NCBI RefSeq assembly: GCF_018613655.1
Contig: NZ_JAGGPW010000023.1
Location: 1-64,000, forward strand
Direction of reading: 5' to 3'
DNA: 64,000 bases
DNA from: Planococcus sp. ISL-109
GTDB lineage: Bacteria; Bacillota; Bacilli; Bacillales_A; Planococcaceae
Positions 44,383 through 53,234 of this stretch are shown piece after piece. Within the stretch, counting starts at the first letter, position 1. Every line of letters starts with the position of its first letter. The notes beneath the pieces are model-generated. The model saw only the letters and a list, made by a program, of their open reading frames with translations, did no database searches and had not been told where the DNA came from. The translations under genes and the position numbers were made by a program.

Positions 44383-46210
44383 CGCTCGCTTTCTCTATAT
44401 CTAGTTGGCGGATGTAGCGGATCAATTCCACCGTCATGTCGTAGCGGACAAACGGCGTGATCAAATAAATTCCGTGGAACAATTCCGCCGCCGTATCAAT
44501 CAGTTCTTTGGCGATTTGGATGCCTTCTTTGGTCGCTTTGTCTTTATCTTCGCCGCATGCGCTCATGCGTGCCAGCGCATCTTCCGATAGTTTGATGCCC
44601 GGCACTTCATTATGCAGAAAGTCCGCGCTGCGTATGCTCGTCAGAGGCATGACTCCAAGGAAAATCGGCGTTTCCAAATGCTTTGTCGCCTCATAGATTT
44701 CAATGATTTTCTCTTTCGTATACACCGGCTGCGAAATGAAATAATCCGCCCCCGCTTCGATTTTCTTCTCGAGCCTTGCGACTGCACGCTCGACGACGCG
44801 GACGTTCGGGTTGAACGCTGCGGCGACCGAGAAGTTCGCTTTTTTGCGCAACGGCTTGCCGGAGAAGGAAATCCCTTCGTTGAGCTTTTTGATGAGCTGG
44901 ATCAATTCCATGCTCGATACGTCGTAGACGCTTGTCGCGCCGGGGAAATCGCCGACTTTTGTCGGGTCTCCGGTCACGGCGAGAATGTCGTGGATGCCGA
45001 GTGCGTCAAGCCCCATTATATGCGATTGCAGGCCGATCAAGTTGCGGTCACGGCATGTAATGTGCGCAAGAGGTCTGACGTCTTGCTTGTGTTTTAAAAT
45101 CGAGCCCATCGCCATATTGCTGATGCGCGGCGAGGCAAGCGAATTGTCCGCCATCGTCAGTGCATCGATGCCTTCTGCGTCGAGTGCTTTCGAGCCTTCG
45201 AGGAATTTATCGATGTCCAAATGGCGCGGCGTGTCGAGTTCGACGATGATCGTCCGCTCGGTTTTCGCTTTTTCGTGCAAAGGTTTGTCTTTCAACACTT
45301 CCGCTTCCCGGATGACGATCGGCCTTTTCTTTTCGACTGTCTTTTCGGTCACCGGCACCATATGGCCGATGCGCTTTTTCACCGCTTCGATATGTTTCGG
45401 CGTCGTGCCGCAACAGCCACCGATTAGGCGTACGCCTTCTTCGCGAAGCAGCAGTGCTGCACGCCCGAAATAATCTGCTTCCGATTCATAAACGATGCGC
45501 CCGTCTTCAATGTCTAAGAGTGAGGCGTTCGGATACGCCGATAAAAACGCTTTTTTCGGCAGTTCCACTCCTTCAAATGCCTGTATCGTATGGTGCGGGC
45601 CTAAACGGCAATTGACGCCGACGATTTCTGCACCGAGCGCTTCCAAACGGTGCAATCCTTCATTCAAGCTCATGCCATTTTGCAAAATGCCCGGTTCGTG
45701 CATCGACAGCTGTGCGATGAGCGGTGCATCGGTTAAAGTTTTCAAGTGGCTGACGGTGGCGGCGAGTTCTTCAAAATCGTAGTAGGTCTCGAGCAACAAG
45801 CCGTCCGGATCACCCGACAATAAGTGCTGCGCTTGCTGATCGACCATCGCGATGATTTCGTTCAAAGTCGCATCGCTTTTGCGGATGCCGCGGATGCCGC
45901 CGATCGTGCCGACGACGAATTGCCCGCCGTCCTTTGCAGCTTTGTTGGCGATGGTGATGGCCGCTTTATTGATCAACTCGACTTGTTCTTCGAGGCCGTA
46001 GCGCGCCAGTTTATGGGCATTCGCTCCGTAAGTGTTCGTTTGGATAATATCCGCCCCGGCAGCGATATAATCGCGGTGGATCTTTTCGATCACTTCCGGG
46101 CGCTGTATGTTCAATTCCTCATTGCAGTATTCAATGCCGTAAGAGTACAAAAGTGTTCCCATGGCCCCGTCTGCCGTCAGCATCCGTTTGTTCAGTTCAT
46201 CTAATAACAT
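44354..46210 (-). CDS. yitJ: Bifunctional homocysteine S-methyltransferase/methylenetetrahydrofolate reductase
   Basis: A 618-residue fusion. The N-terminal Hcy domain has zinc cysteines C201, C266 and C267; the C-terminal half is a MetF-type reductase (VELDTPRHLDIDKFLEGSKAL, DILAVTGDPTK). It makes methyl-tetrahydrofolate for MetH and may methylate homocysteine itself. ATG 46210 has GGAGGAGG upstream; the frame extends further but into the riboswitch leader. The SAM-I riboswitch at 46268-46420 controls it. The same yitJ riboswitch arrangement is known in B. subtilis. Confidence 0.96.
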   Translation of the reverse strand: MLLDELNKRMLTADGAMGTLLYSYGIEYCNEELNIQRPEVIEKIHRDYIAAGADIIQTNTYGANAHKLARYGLEEQVELINKAAITIANKAAKDGGQFVVGTIGGIRGIRKSDATLNEIIAMVDQQAQHLLSGDPDGLLLETYYDFEELAATVSHLKTLTDAPLIAQLSMHEPGILQNGMSLNEGLHRLEALGAEIVGVNCRLGPHHTIQAFEGVELPKKAFLSAYPNASLLDIEDGRIVYESEADYFGRAALLLREEGVRLIGGCCGTTPKHIEAVKKRIGHMVPVTEKTVEKKRPIVIREAEVLKDKPLHEKAKTERTIIVELDTPRHLDIDKFLEGSKALDAEGIDALTMADNSLASPRISNMAMGSILKHKQDVRPLAHITCRDRNLIGLQSHIMGLDALGIHDILAVTGDPTKVGDFPGATSVYDVSSMELIQLIKKLNEGISFSGKPLRKKANFSVAAAFNPNVRVVERAVARLEKKIEAGADYFISQPVYTKEKIIEIYEATKHLETPIFLGVMPLTSIRSADFLHNEVPGIKLSEDALARMSACGEDKDKATKEGIQIAKELIDTAAELFHGIYLITPFVRYDMTVELIRYIRQLDIEKASDGQYVKTSN

Positions 46211-46267
46211 GGTTTGTCCTCCTCCGGTTTGGTTTCTGCCTGTTGTCAAAATGCATCGATATGAAAT

Positions 46268-46420
46268 AAAAAAAGCCTTCCATGAAAAAGAAGGCTTTAC
46301 GATATCGGACTCGTTCCTTTTCATCTGCCAGGCTTGCGCCTGCTGGAATTAGCACCTGACCAATGAAGGCTGGTTGCTGAAGCGTCATCGGGCCAGTCCC
46401 TCGACTTCTCTAGATAAGAA
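46268..46420 (-). promoter_or_regulatory. SAM-I (S-box) riboswitch of yitJ-metH
   Basis: Read on the minus strand, the leader starts CTTATCTAGAGAAGTCGAGG, continues GGACTGGCCCGATGACGC and CAGCAACC, and includes the GGTGCTAATTCCAGCAG segment, all S-box consensus elements. A terminator hairpin (46272-46280 with 46290-46298) and U-tract follow. High SAM favours termination, so methionine synthesis is switched off when SAM is plentiful. Confidence 0.97.
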
Positions 46421-46525
46421 TTCGCTATGCAATTTTCAGTATTCCCACATGATACCCCCTAGAGCGATAAGGGTCAAGGCGATTAGTCAAAAAACAATGA
46501 ACTTTCTGTCACATTTCCGCTATCG

Positions 46526-47365
46526 TCACCATGAGGCTGGCACGCGCGGATTGATTTCGGCATCTTCCACCGTAAATTTATACCAGGTGAACGGCCGGCC
46601 ATCGAGTAGCCATGTAATATCGGCGCGCAGCGGAATTTCAATGCCGTCGACGTGCTGCCATTCGTGCACTTCGGCAATGCACGGCAAGCGCACCGCCTCT
46701 TCATCAACTTCTTTGTAGCGCATCGCCCGCGCGCGTTTCATGCGCCCTTCCTCGTCGAACTCAAACGTCACTTTAGCTGTCGACCCGTTATAGGTCATTT
46801 CCGCATCCACGGAGCGCGCGCTGCTTTTCGTAAACTTCACGTACGGGCTGAACACCAGTCCCGGACACCACACCATTTCCATCAAAAACCGCTGCAGCGC
46901 CGACTCGTTCAGCTTGCCATCCGGCACCGACCGGCTGATCGGCACGAGTCCTGCAAAACGGATGCGCATGCCCGCACGCCCGTCACGGAAACTGTCAGAA
47001 CCGGTCACCGACAAGCCGTCCATTTTCATCCGCGCTTTCCAGTAAAACGACGGCGGCTCGACAAAGCTATATTGCTCTGCTTTAGACTCCGCCCACTCCG
47101 TCTGTTCGGGCTTGGTCTTCATCCAGCCCGTTTGTTTGACGTACACACCCATCACTTGCTCGCGGCCAATCGCCCCGATTTTTCCGAGCCACTGCGCAAC
47201 CGGCTCTGGCAGATTGTCCACCATCTCCTGCGTCACGGCTCCGGCGTGCCGGACTTCCGGCCACGTCGGCTTCACCGCCCGCGTCAAACTTTTGTATTTC
47301 CGATAAGCTCCAAATGCGCCAACCATACTAAGCGATAACCCAAGAACCGGCCAAATGCGTTTCAT
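46526..47365 (-). CDS. DUF6544-like protein (279 aa)
   Basis: A 279-residue protein with an N-terminal hydrophobic anchor (5-22) and a beta-rich body. VYVKQTGWMKTKP, an YSFVEPPSFYWKARMKMDG segment and WQHVDGIEIPLRADITW are conserved features of DUF6544/DUF6920-type proteins, whose function is unknown. No catalytic residues can be named. Single gene upstream of the yitJ leader. Confidence 0.7.
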   Translation of the reverse strand: MKRIWPVLGLSLSMVGAFGAYRKYKSLTRAVKPTWPEVRHAGAVTQEMVDNLPEPVAQWLGKIGAIGREQVMGVYVKQTGWMKTKPEQTEWAESKAEQYSFVEPPSFYWKARMKMDGLSVTGSDSFRDGRAGMRIRFAGLVPISRSVPDGKLNESALQRFLMEMVWCPGLVFSPYVKFTKSSARSVDAEMTYNGSTAKVTFEFDEEGRMKRARAMRYKEVDEEAVRLPCIAEVHEWQHVDGIEIPLRADITWLLDGRPFTWYKFTVEDAEINPRVPASW

Positions 47366-47467
47366 GTGTCATACCCCTTTCCGTTTCGACTGCGCTTTCC
47401 ACAAATCTTTCCTGCCTATAGTTTTCGACACAGGAAGGCTTTTCCCTGCCGCAACGCAGCAATAGAA

Positions 47468-47498
47468 AACGCCTCCGCTAGTTGCTAACGAAGGCGTT
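47468..47498 (-). terminator. Terminator of the acyltransferase gene
   Basis: A 14-bp stem (47468-47481 with 47485-47498) including two G-U pairs, followed on the minus strand by TTTTCTATT. Confidence 0.75.
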
Positions 47499-47503
47499 CA
47501 GGA

Positions 47504-49492
47504 TTATGAAGGGTCTTGCAAAGCCGGTTCGAGCTGTTCTTTCAATGCCGGCCCTAAAGTTTTGGAATAAAGCGTCGTCAAATGGTGGTGATCGCGGTAG
47601 ACGAGCACGTTGCCGACGACCGGTGAACAAGTGGTGCCTGTACAGAAATATTCGGACATGTCGGCAAACGATACATTACTCGATATGCCATCCGTATTTT
47701 CCCACGGCACGACATCGGATAAAGCCTCACTGCGCTCTACCGAACAATTGGCGATGCTCAACTTGTCGAGGCAAAGCGTCGGGTCGACCTTCATGCGAGG
47801 ATTATCACGCACGGCGAATATATCAGCAACTCCTTCAAAGCGTTGCCATTTCTCGATATACCCTCCTGGTACGGTATCCCCTTTATCCACCGTGGCGGTC
47901 GTAAAGATCATATCCGGCGGTTCTTCCATCAAATGTTCTTCCAGGTTATCGTTCCATTCCATGCATGATTCGGTCAGCAACTCATCAAAATCATCTGCGG
48001 TAAAGCGACACGCATCTTTAATGTAGACGTCGATGCGCATATTCAATTCTTCCGCGATTTCTTCTAGCGCCGGGAACCAATGCCCCGAATGCGAACCGCC
48101 GACAAGCGCCACAACATGTTCAGGGTTTTCCGTCACGCCGAATGAACAGTCTTTGAGATCTGTGCTTGTGCCGCCGTTTGTCGTGCAGTCATCCGCGCCG
48201 TAAAACGTCGGCAAGTCTTCTTTTGCTGTCAGGAAATCCGGCTGAATGTCCGCTCCGCGTGTCGGCTGAATACCTTCTGACACGGCGCGGGCGCCTGGAT
48301 TATCTTCCGTCGTAAAGCTTCCGCCTGTGCTTGCTTGGACAAATGCGCCCCACGACAAGCCGACTAAAAGCGCCGGCAACATCAAAGTCATGAGCACTGT
48401 CGACAAACGCTTTTTCGACTTTTTGACCGGCAACTGCCTCACCGGCGCTTCAACGAGCCGGATGGAGACAATCGACAATACGAAGGTCAGCGCCAAAATG
48501 CCCAAGCCGCCAAGGGTGGAAACCGTTTCGGTGTTGAAATACGCATAATAGAAAACGAGCAACGGCCAGTGCCATAAATAAAAGCCATAGGAAATGCTGC
48601 CGAAATATTGGAACGGCTTCGAACCGAGCAATTTTTGCACGCCGAATGCCTGGCCATTTTCAGCTGCGATGATGACCAAGATCACCCCACCGGTCGGAAG
48701 CAAGGCCGCAAATCCAGGGAATACAGTAGATACCGGCAGCACCATTCCGGTGAAGGCGATAACTGCAAGCCCCACCCACCCCATGATGAGATGGGCGCGG
48801 CCTGAAAACTTCAAATAAGGCAGCAATAACGCCAATATTCCGCCGAGGCTGAATTCCCAGACGCGTGCGAACGTATCGAAATAGGCCCATGGCTGATTGA
48901 CCGCAGTAATATAAACCGAATAGCTGAGCGAAGCGATAAAAATAGTCGATAGCACAGCCAGCAAGGTTTTGCGCACCGGCGTCTTCAATATTTTCGTCGC
49001 GAATAAATAAACGAGCGTGATGATGATCGGCCATGTCACATAAAACTGGCCTTGAATCGACAGCGCCCAGAAATGCTGAAACGGGCTCGCCTCATTGTTT
49101 TGCCCCAAATAATCGACTGCGCTATTCGCCAGCTGCCAGTTCTGGAAATAAAACATCGACGAAAACAATTCCGCAATCGTCTGGCGCCATGTACTCATAG
49201 GCAACAAGAAAATCGAAACTACTGCGGATATCGCCATCACCGTAAACGCCAGGGGAAACAACCGTTTTGCGAGCCCCAATAAATTTTCTATATAATTGAT
49301 GCGGCCATCCCGCACAATCCGTGACAAAAGAGATGTCGTAATCAAATACCCCGAGACGATGAAGAAAACATCGACCCCGCCTGAAACCGAACCGATCCAA
49401 ATATGATAAACTGCCACTAAAAGAGCTGCGACCGCGCGGACTCCTTCCAACTCCGGCCGAAAACGCTTTTCGGGCAAACGCAAATCAGTCAT
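47504..49492 (-). CDS. OatA-like membrane acyltransferase (AT3 + SGNH)
   Basis: A protein of about 662 residues. The N-terminal acyltransferase-3 domain has about ten helices (FRPELEGVRAVAALLVAVYH with the conserved His, VDVFFIVSGYLIT). The C-terminal extracellular SGNH esterase-like domain begins VALVGGSHSGHW and ends with a YRDHHHLT acid-base motif. Such proteins O-acetylate peptidoglycan or surface polysaccharides. The usual GDSH motif reads GGSH here. ATG 49492 has GAGGT seven bases upstream. It could substitute for the missing icaC only by speculation. Confidence 0.88.
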   Translation of the reverse strand: MTDLRLPEKRFRPELEGVRAVAALLVAVYHIWIGSVSGGVDVFFIVSGYLITTSLLSRIVRDGRINYIENLLGLAKRLFPLAFTVMAISAVVSIFLLPMSTWRQTIAELFSSMFYFQNWQLANSAVDYLGQNNEASPFQHFWALSIQGQFYVTWPIIITLVYLFATKILKTPVRKTLLAVLSTIFIASLSYSVYITAVNQPWAYFDTFARVWEFSLGGILALLLPYLKFSGRAHLIMGWVGLAVIAFTGMVLPVSTVFPGFAALLPTGGVILVIIAAENGQAFGVQKLLGSKPFQYFGSISYGFYLWHWPLLVFYYAYFNTETVSTLGGLGILALTFVLSIVSIRLVEAPVRQLPVKKSKKRLSTVLMTLMLPALLVGLSWGAFVQASTGGSFTTEDNPGARAVSEGIQPTRGADIQPDFLTAKEDLPTFYGADDCTTNGGTSTDLKDCSFGVTENPEHVVALVGGSHSGHWFPALEEIAEELNMRIDVYIKDACRFTADDFDELLTESCMEWNDNLEEHLMEEPPDMIFTTATVDKGDTVPGGYIEKWQRFEGVADIFAVRDNPRMKVDPTLCLDKLSIANCSVERSEALSDVVPWENTDGISSNVSFADMSEYFCTGTTCSPVVGNVLVYRDHHHLTTLYSKTLGPALKEQLEPALQDPS

Positions 49493-50049
49493 TTGCCATA
49501 CCTCGCCATTCTTTAGTTTTGTGATAATCAAAGTCCGAAAGCATTATTTCATGCTGTATAAGTTGAACTAGAGAAATATCAGTGAATTACTACTTATTCC
49601 TATACGATGATAATTTGCAGACTAAGAAATAGACATGGAGCAAAACAGCGCAGACTCCTTGGGGAGCAGAAACGGAGGAGGTTTTCCAACTCCGTTCAGC
49701 GCGAGCCCCAGGAAATGAATAAGCGAAGGGAAGCTAAGCTTATTCATTTCCGATGCTCGAACGCAGTGAGAGTAGAGCAAAGCTTTTTTCGCAGCTGTTT
49801 TGCGGAATATCGTTGGCAGTGGACTCTTATATACGAAATTATTCGTTCAACTTATAATAGAAAGAAAATTTTCAAATTGTCAAAATCCATTCCTTGCCAC
49901 TCTCAAGTGTAACGTAATGAAATATAAGTCTCAATAGTATATCCGATAGTCGAAATATTCTTATCGGCTTTAATCAAATCTTTTTGACAAATCCTCAATT
50001 TACTATAAAGTTATAATATATAGAAATTTCTGATAACAGGAGGCGATCT
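49493..50049. other. Gap between acyltransferase and sqr, with repeat copy 4
   Basis: No gene seen. It holds a GC-rich repeat (49625-49740), then an AT-rich stretch that should contain the sqr promoter. A TTGACA occurs near 49984, but no well-spaced -10 could be fixed. Confidence 0.5.
49625..49740. repeat. GC-rich intergenic repeat, copy 4
   Basis: A block with GCGCAGACTCCTTGGGGAGCAG, a short palindrome (AACGGAGGAGGTTTTCCAACTCCGTT) and AGCGCGAGCCCCAGGAAATG. It is similar in plan to the other GC-rich repeats, though diverged. Confidence 0.45.
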
Positions 50050-50070
50050 ATGAATTCGACGCCCGGTTAA
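50050..50070 (+). CDS. Six-codon leader ORF 1 before sqr
   Basis: ATG 50050 follows the perfect AGGAGG (50038-50043) at six bases, the only strong ribosome binding site of the transcript. It encodes MNSTPG and stops at TAA 50068-50070, whose last base starts the next mini-ORF. It may feed ribosomes into a chain that ends at sqr. Confidence 0.4.
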   Translation: MNSTPG

Positions 50071-50138
50071 TGGACAGCACAGCCTATAAGTTTTTGCCAC
50101 GGGAATTACCTACTATTATGAATGGGGTGAACAGATGA
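50070..50138 (+). CDS. 22-codon leader ORF 2 before sqr
   Basis: ATG 50070 overlaps the stop of leader ORF 1 (TAATG). The 22 codons (MDSTAYKFLPRELPTIMNGV and two more) stop at TGA 50136-50138, which overlaps the sqr start (ATGA). It has no ribosome binding site of its own, so it would be translated by re-initiation. Confidence 0.4.
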   Translation: MDSTAYKFLPRELPTIMNGVNR

Positions 50139-51319
50139 ATATCCACCAAGTTGTTATTGTTGGCGGCGGGACGGCCGGCATTACGGTCGCCGCCAGATTG
50201 AAGCGTTTAATCAGCCATTTGGATATCGCCATTATCGAACCGTCCAAAAACCATTATTACCAGCCGATCTGGACACTCGTCGGCGGCGGCGTTTTCGACA
50301 AAAGCGTCTCCAAGCACGCTGAAGCCGAACTGATTCCAAAAGGCGTCAAATGGTATCAGGAAGCAGCCGACCAGTTCCAGCCCGAAAATAACCTTGTCAT
50401 CATGAAAGACGGAACGGAAATCCACTATAAATATTTGGTCGTCTGCCCTGGCATTCAGCTCGATTGGAATAAAATCGAAGGGCTCGAAGGTAATGTCGGC
50501 AAATACGGCATTTGCAGCAATTACTCGTATGACCATGTCGATTATACATGGGAAACAATCCGCAATTTCAAAGGCGGACGCGCCATTTTCACCCACCCGA
50601 ATTCGCCGATCAAATGCGGCGGCGCACCACAGAAAATTATGTATTTAGCAGAAGAAGCCTTCCGCAACCAGGGCGTCCGAGACAAGTCGGAAGTCGTCTT
50701 CGAAACGGCGAATCCGACGATCTTCGCAGTCAAAAAATACGCCGATACATTGAACGAAATCGTTAAAGAACGCGATATCCACGTCAATTACCGCAAAGAC
50801 CTGGTCAAAATTGACGGCCCGAACAAAAAAGCGACGTTCAAAGATTTGAATACGAATGAAGAAGAAACGCTCGATTATGAGATGATCCATGTGGTGCCGT
50901 ATATGAGCGCACCGGAATTCATCAAAAAGAGCCCTTTGGCTGATGCTGCCGGCTGGGTCGAGGTCGATGCGTTCACTTTACAGCATAAACGCTATGACAA
51001 TGTATTCGGACTGGGCGATGCGTCAAGTGTGCCGACGTCCAAAACAGGCGCGGCGGTCCGGAAACAAGCGCCTGTCGTCGTCTCGAATTTGTATGCCTTG
51101 TTGAAAGACAAAAAGCCGTGGCGCAAATACGACGGCTATACCTCTTGCCCGCTCGTCACCGGCTATCACTCGCTCATCATGGCTGAATTCAAATACGATA
51201 ATGTCCCTTCTGAAACGTTCCCGTTCGATCAAAGCAAAGAACGCCGGAGCATGTATCTTATGAAGAAATACGGACTTCCCGCAATGTACTGGCAAGGCAT
51301 GATGAAAGGCCGGATGTAA
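50135..51319 (+). CDS. sqr: Sulfide:quinone oxidoreductase-like flavoprotein
   Basis: A 394-residue flavoprotein that oxidises sulfide and passes electrons to quinone at the membrane. The FAD motif is VVIVGGGTAGITVAARL. The three cysteines expected for SQR are at C127, C161 (IKCGGAP) and C338 (YTSCPLVTGY). A second FAD contact is GLGDASSVPTSKTGAAVRKQ. Its own upstream site (GGGGTG) is weak, and its start overlaps the stop of a leader ORF. No persulfide dioxygenase or rhodanese gene is adjacent. A terminator follows directly. Confidence 0.9.
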   Translation: MNIHQVVIVGGGTAGITVAARLKRLISHLDIAIIEPSKNHYYQPIWTLVGGGVFDKSVSKHAEAELIPKGVKWYQEAADQFQPENNLVIMKDGTEIHYKYLVVCPGIQLDWNKIEGLEGNVGKYGICSNYSYDHVDYTWETIRNFKGGRAIFTHPNSPIKCGGAPQKIMYLAEEAFRNQGVRDKSEVVFETANPTIFAVKKYADTLNEIVKERDIHVNYRKDLVKIDGPNKKATFKDLNTNEEETLDYEMIHVVPYMSAPEFIKKSPLADAAGWVEVDAFTLQHKRYDNVFGLGDASSVPTSKTGAAVRKQAPVVVSNLYALLKDKKPWRKYDGYTSCPLVTGYHSLIMAEFKYDNVPSETFPFDQSKERRSMYLMKKYGLPAMYWQGMMKGRM

Positions 51320-51323
51320 CCCT

Positions 51324-51358
51324 AAGCTGAAAACGGAGATTTCCGTTTTCAGCTTTTT
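51324..51358 (+). terminator. Terminator after sqr
   Basis: A 14-bp perfect stem (51324-51337 with 51342-51355) is followed by TTTTTT. Confidence 0.92.
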
Positions 51359-51376
51359 TGTGCTTCCATTCCCACG

Positions 51377-51413
51377 AAAAAAAGCTTCGCCGCTAATCGG
51401 CGAAGCTTTTTTT
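51377..51413. terminator. Terminator of the CopC/CopD operon
   Basis: A perfect 16-bp stem (51377-51392 with 51398-51413), A-rich outside, touches the stop codon of the CopD-like gene. Confidence 0.9.
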
Positions 51414-52474
51414 CAAAATAGAAAACTGAACATCAAGCCGATATACATCGCGGCGACAAATCCAATTCCGAAAACGAATGCGAGCCATTCCGGCAATTGT
51501 TTGCGGTAGCTGAGCCACTGCAAGCCGAGACATAATAGGCTGATCCCCATCAATAAAAATCCGTCGATATTCGGTGTCCATACGGCATTTATCGGGATAT
51601 ACTGCGGCCCGACCAGCCATTCCGAAAACGGGGCCACGCCTTCTAAGCGGAAGGTTTCGTTGACGTTATGCGGGGGCGCCAGTTTGCTCATAAACGCCGT
51701 GATCAACAGCACGAGCAATAAGAGCCAGCTCTCCACTTTGAGCCACGCCCGGTTCGGCGCATCCCCCTTGGATAAAATCGCATTGATCAAAGCTGCGAGC
51801 AACAGCGGCACGACGCTCAAATGCTTGAGCAATAATAATTGCCCGTACGGCAGCACCCATGAACTCGCGTAATCTGTTGGTGCAACAAAGAACAGCATGA
51901 GCCAAATTCCTGTGCCGACCAAGACAACCATCATCGCCACGGAAAATGGCGTAAACCAGCGGAGAAATGATCGCCAATTATCAGCGCTTTTCAAAAACCA
52001 CGCGATATGGATGAGCACACCCGCCCATAACACGAGCGCAAGAAAATGGATCGTGTGGCCGATAAAGCCTTGCCACTCGGCAATCGATGCCGCGTGGCTC
52101 GCATAGCCGACGTTCACTACGCTGAGCACAAGCCAAAACGCCCTTACGGCTGCAGAACCGCCGCGCCACACTGTCATAAACCACGCGACCGCGATCAAGA
52201 TGCCGAACACATAGCTCTGGCCAGTGCGGAATTTTACCACGACATCAATGGCTGCTTGCGGCAAACCATATGCGTCGGACAGCAACAGCACAAGCTGAAT
52301 GACCGGTGCAGCCAGTAAAACCGGCACGAGTGCGAGTGCGATAAGCACTAGCTTTTTCGATACTCTAATGAGCGGCTTTCGCTCTTTTTTGATAAAGCGC
52401 AGTACGACGTCCCCTGCCAAAAATGCCAATACGGCATAAAGCAGGAAATCCGACAGCGCAATGAACCAGTTCAT
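51413..52474 (-). CDS. CopD-like copper membrane protein
   Basis: A 353-residue protein with eight or more membrane helices. The GYASHAASIAEWQGFIGHTIHFLALVLWAGVL stretch carries the conserved histidines of the CopD domain, and GQLLLLKHLSVVPLLLAALIN is also typical. With CopC it is thought to move copper across the membrane (YcnJ-type systems join both in one protein). It overlaps the CopC stop by four bases. Confidence 0.88.
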   Translation of the reverse strand: MNWFIALSDFLLYAVLAFLAGDVVLRFIKKERKPLIRVSKKLVLIALALVPVLLAAPVIQLVLLLSDAYGLPQAAIDVVVKFRTGQSYVFGILIAVAWFMTVWRGGSAAVRAFWLVLSVVNVGYASHAASIAEWQGFIGHTIHFLALVLWAGVLIHIAWFLKSADNWRSFLRWFTPFSVAMMVVLVGTGIWLMLFFVAPTDYASSWVLPYGQLLLLKHLSVVPLLLAALINAILSKGDAPNRAWLKVESWLLLLVLLITAFMSKLAPPHNVNETFRLEGVAPFSEWLVGPQYIPINAVWTPNIDGFLLMGISLLCLGLQWLSYRKQLPEWLAFVFGIGFVAAMYIGLMFSFLF

Positions 52475-53046
52475 CGTTTCTTACGCATCAATATGACTGC
52501 ACCGATCAGCAGCACAATTGCGAGCCCAGCAATGATGAGCGTCGTATTGCTTCCGGACTGTTCTGCAGGAGCTGCCTGTTCACTTGCCGCAGCTTCTTCG
52601 GTCACTTCCGATTCCACCTCGGACTCTTCCGCAGCTGCCTCATCTGTAACTTCTTGTTCCGCTGCTTGGTCTTCTGCTTCTTCGGCTGCTTGTTCAGTCA
52701 CGCCGGTTTCCAACTCAAACGCAAGCGTCCCTTCAATCGGGTGGCCATCTTCACTCAGTACGGCATATTCCACAATATACGAACCATCAAACAACTCTTG
52801 CGCCGGCGTGCCGATCAATTGATCGTCCATCACTGCCACTTCACTAAAGTCGACCGCTTCGCCGTCTGCCGTCATGCTCATCGTGCTGCCTTGCTCGATC
52901 CCGGCACTGAAATCCAGCGCAATCTTCTCGATTTGCTTTGTCACGACAGCTCCTTCGGCCGGAATGGACGCTTCAAGTACCGAATGCGCCTGGGCTGACG
53001 TCGGCAAAACGAGTAATGCACTAAGTAATAATAATGTTTTTTTCAC
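52471..53046 (-). CDS. CopC-domain copper-binding protein, membrane-anchored
   Basis: A 191-residue protein. A signal peptide is cleaved at AQA before HSVLEASIPAEG, so the mature protein starts with the copper-binding His typical of CopC. The second His is in SEDGHPIEG. The CopC beta sandwich (about 20-115) is followed by a long acidic, alanine-rich linker (about 115-165) and a C-terminal membrane helix with basic end. The linker would tether the domain to the cell surface. First gene of a two-gene operon. Confidence 0.9.
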   Translation of the reverse strand: MKKTLLLLSALLVLPTSAQAHSVLEASIPAEGAVVTKQIEKIALDFSAGIEQGSTMSMTADGEAVDFSEVAVMDDQLIGTPAQELFDGSYIVEYAVLSEDGHPIEGTLAFELETGVTEQAAEEAEDQAAEQEVTDEAAAEESEVESEVTEEAAASEQAAPAEQSGSNTTLIIAGLAIVLLIGAVILMRKKR

Positions 53047-53196
53047 TTGATAATTCCTTCTTTCTCACTGGATCATATTCGCTGGCGAATGCGCTTATAC
53101 CGCCAATCGCTCTTTTCAGCCTATTGGATTTCATTATAAGAAACAAGAGCAGTGAACTTGGAATTTTGAAGTTTTCCTGAAACTTGGGAGGGAAGG

Positions 53197-53228
53197 CAAA
53201 AAGCTCCGAATGGCTTCGGAGCTTTTTG
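53197..53228 (-). terminator. Terminator of the monooxygenase-symporter operon
   Basis: A perfect 14-bp stem (53197-53210 with 53215-53228) just past the symporter stop at 53235. Confidence 0.9.
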
Positions 53229-53234
53229 ATGAAC

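Noticed and set aside
49984-50030. Sigma-A promoter for sqr with TTGACA
   Set aside because: The nearest TATAAT is about 22 bases away, outside the normal spacing, so I did not list it as a promoter.
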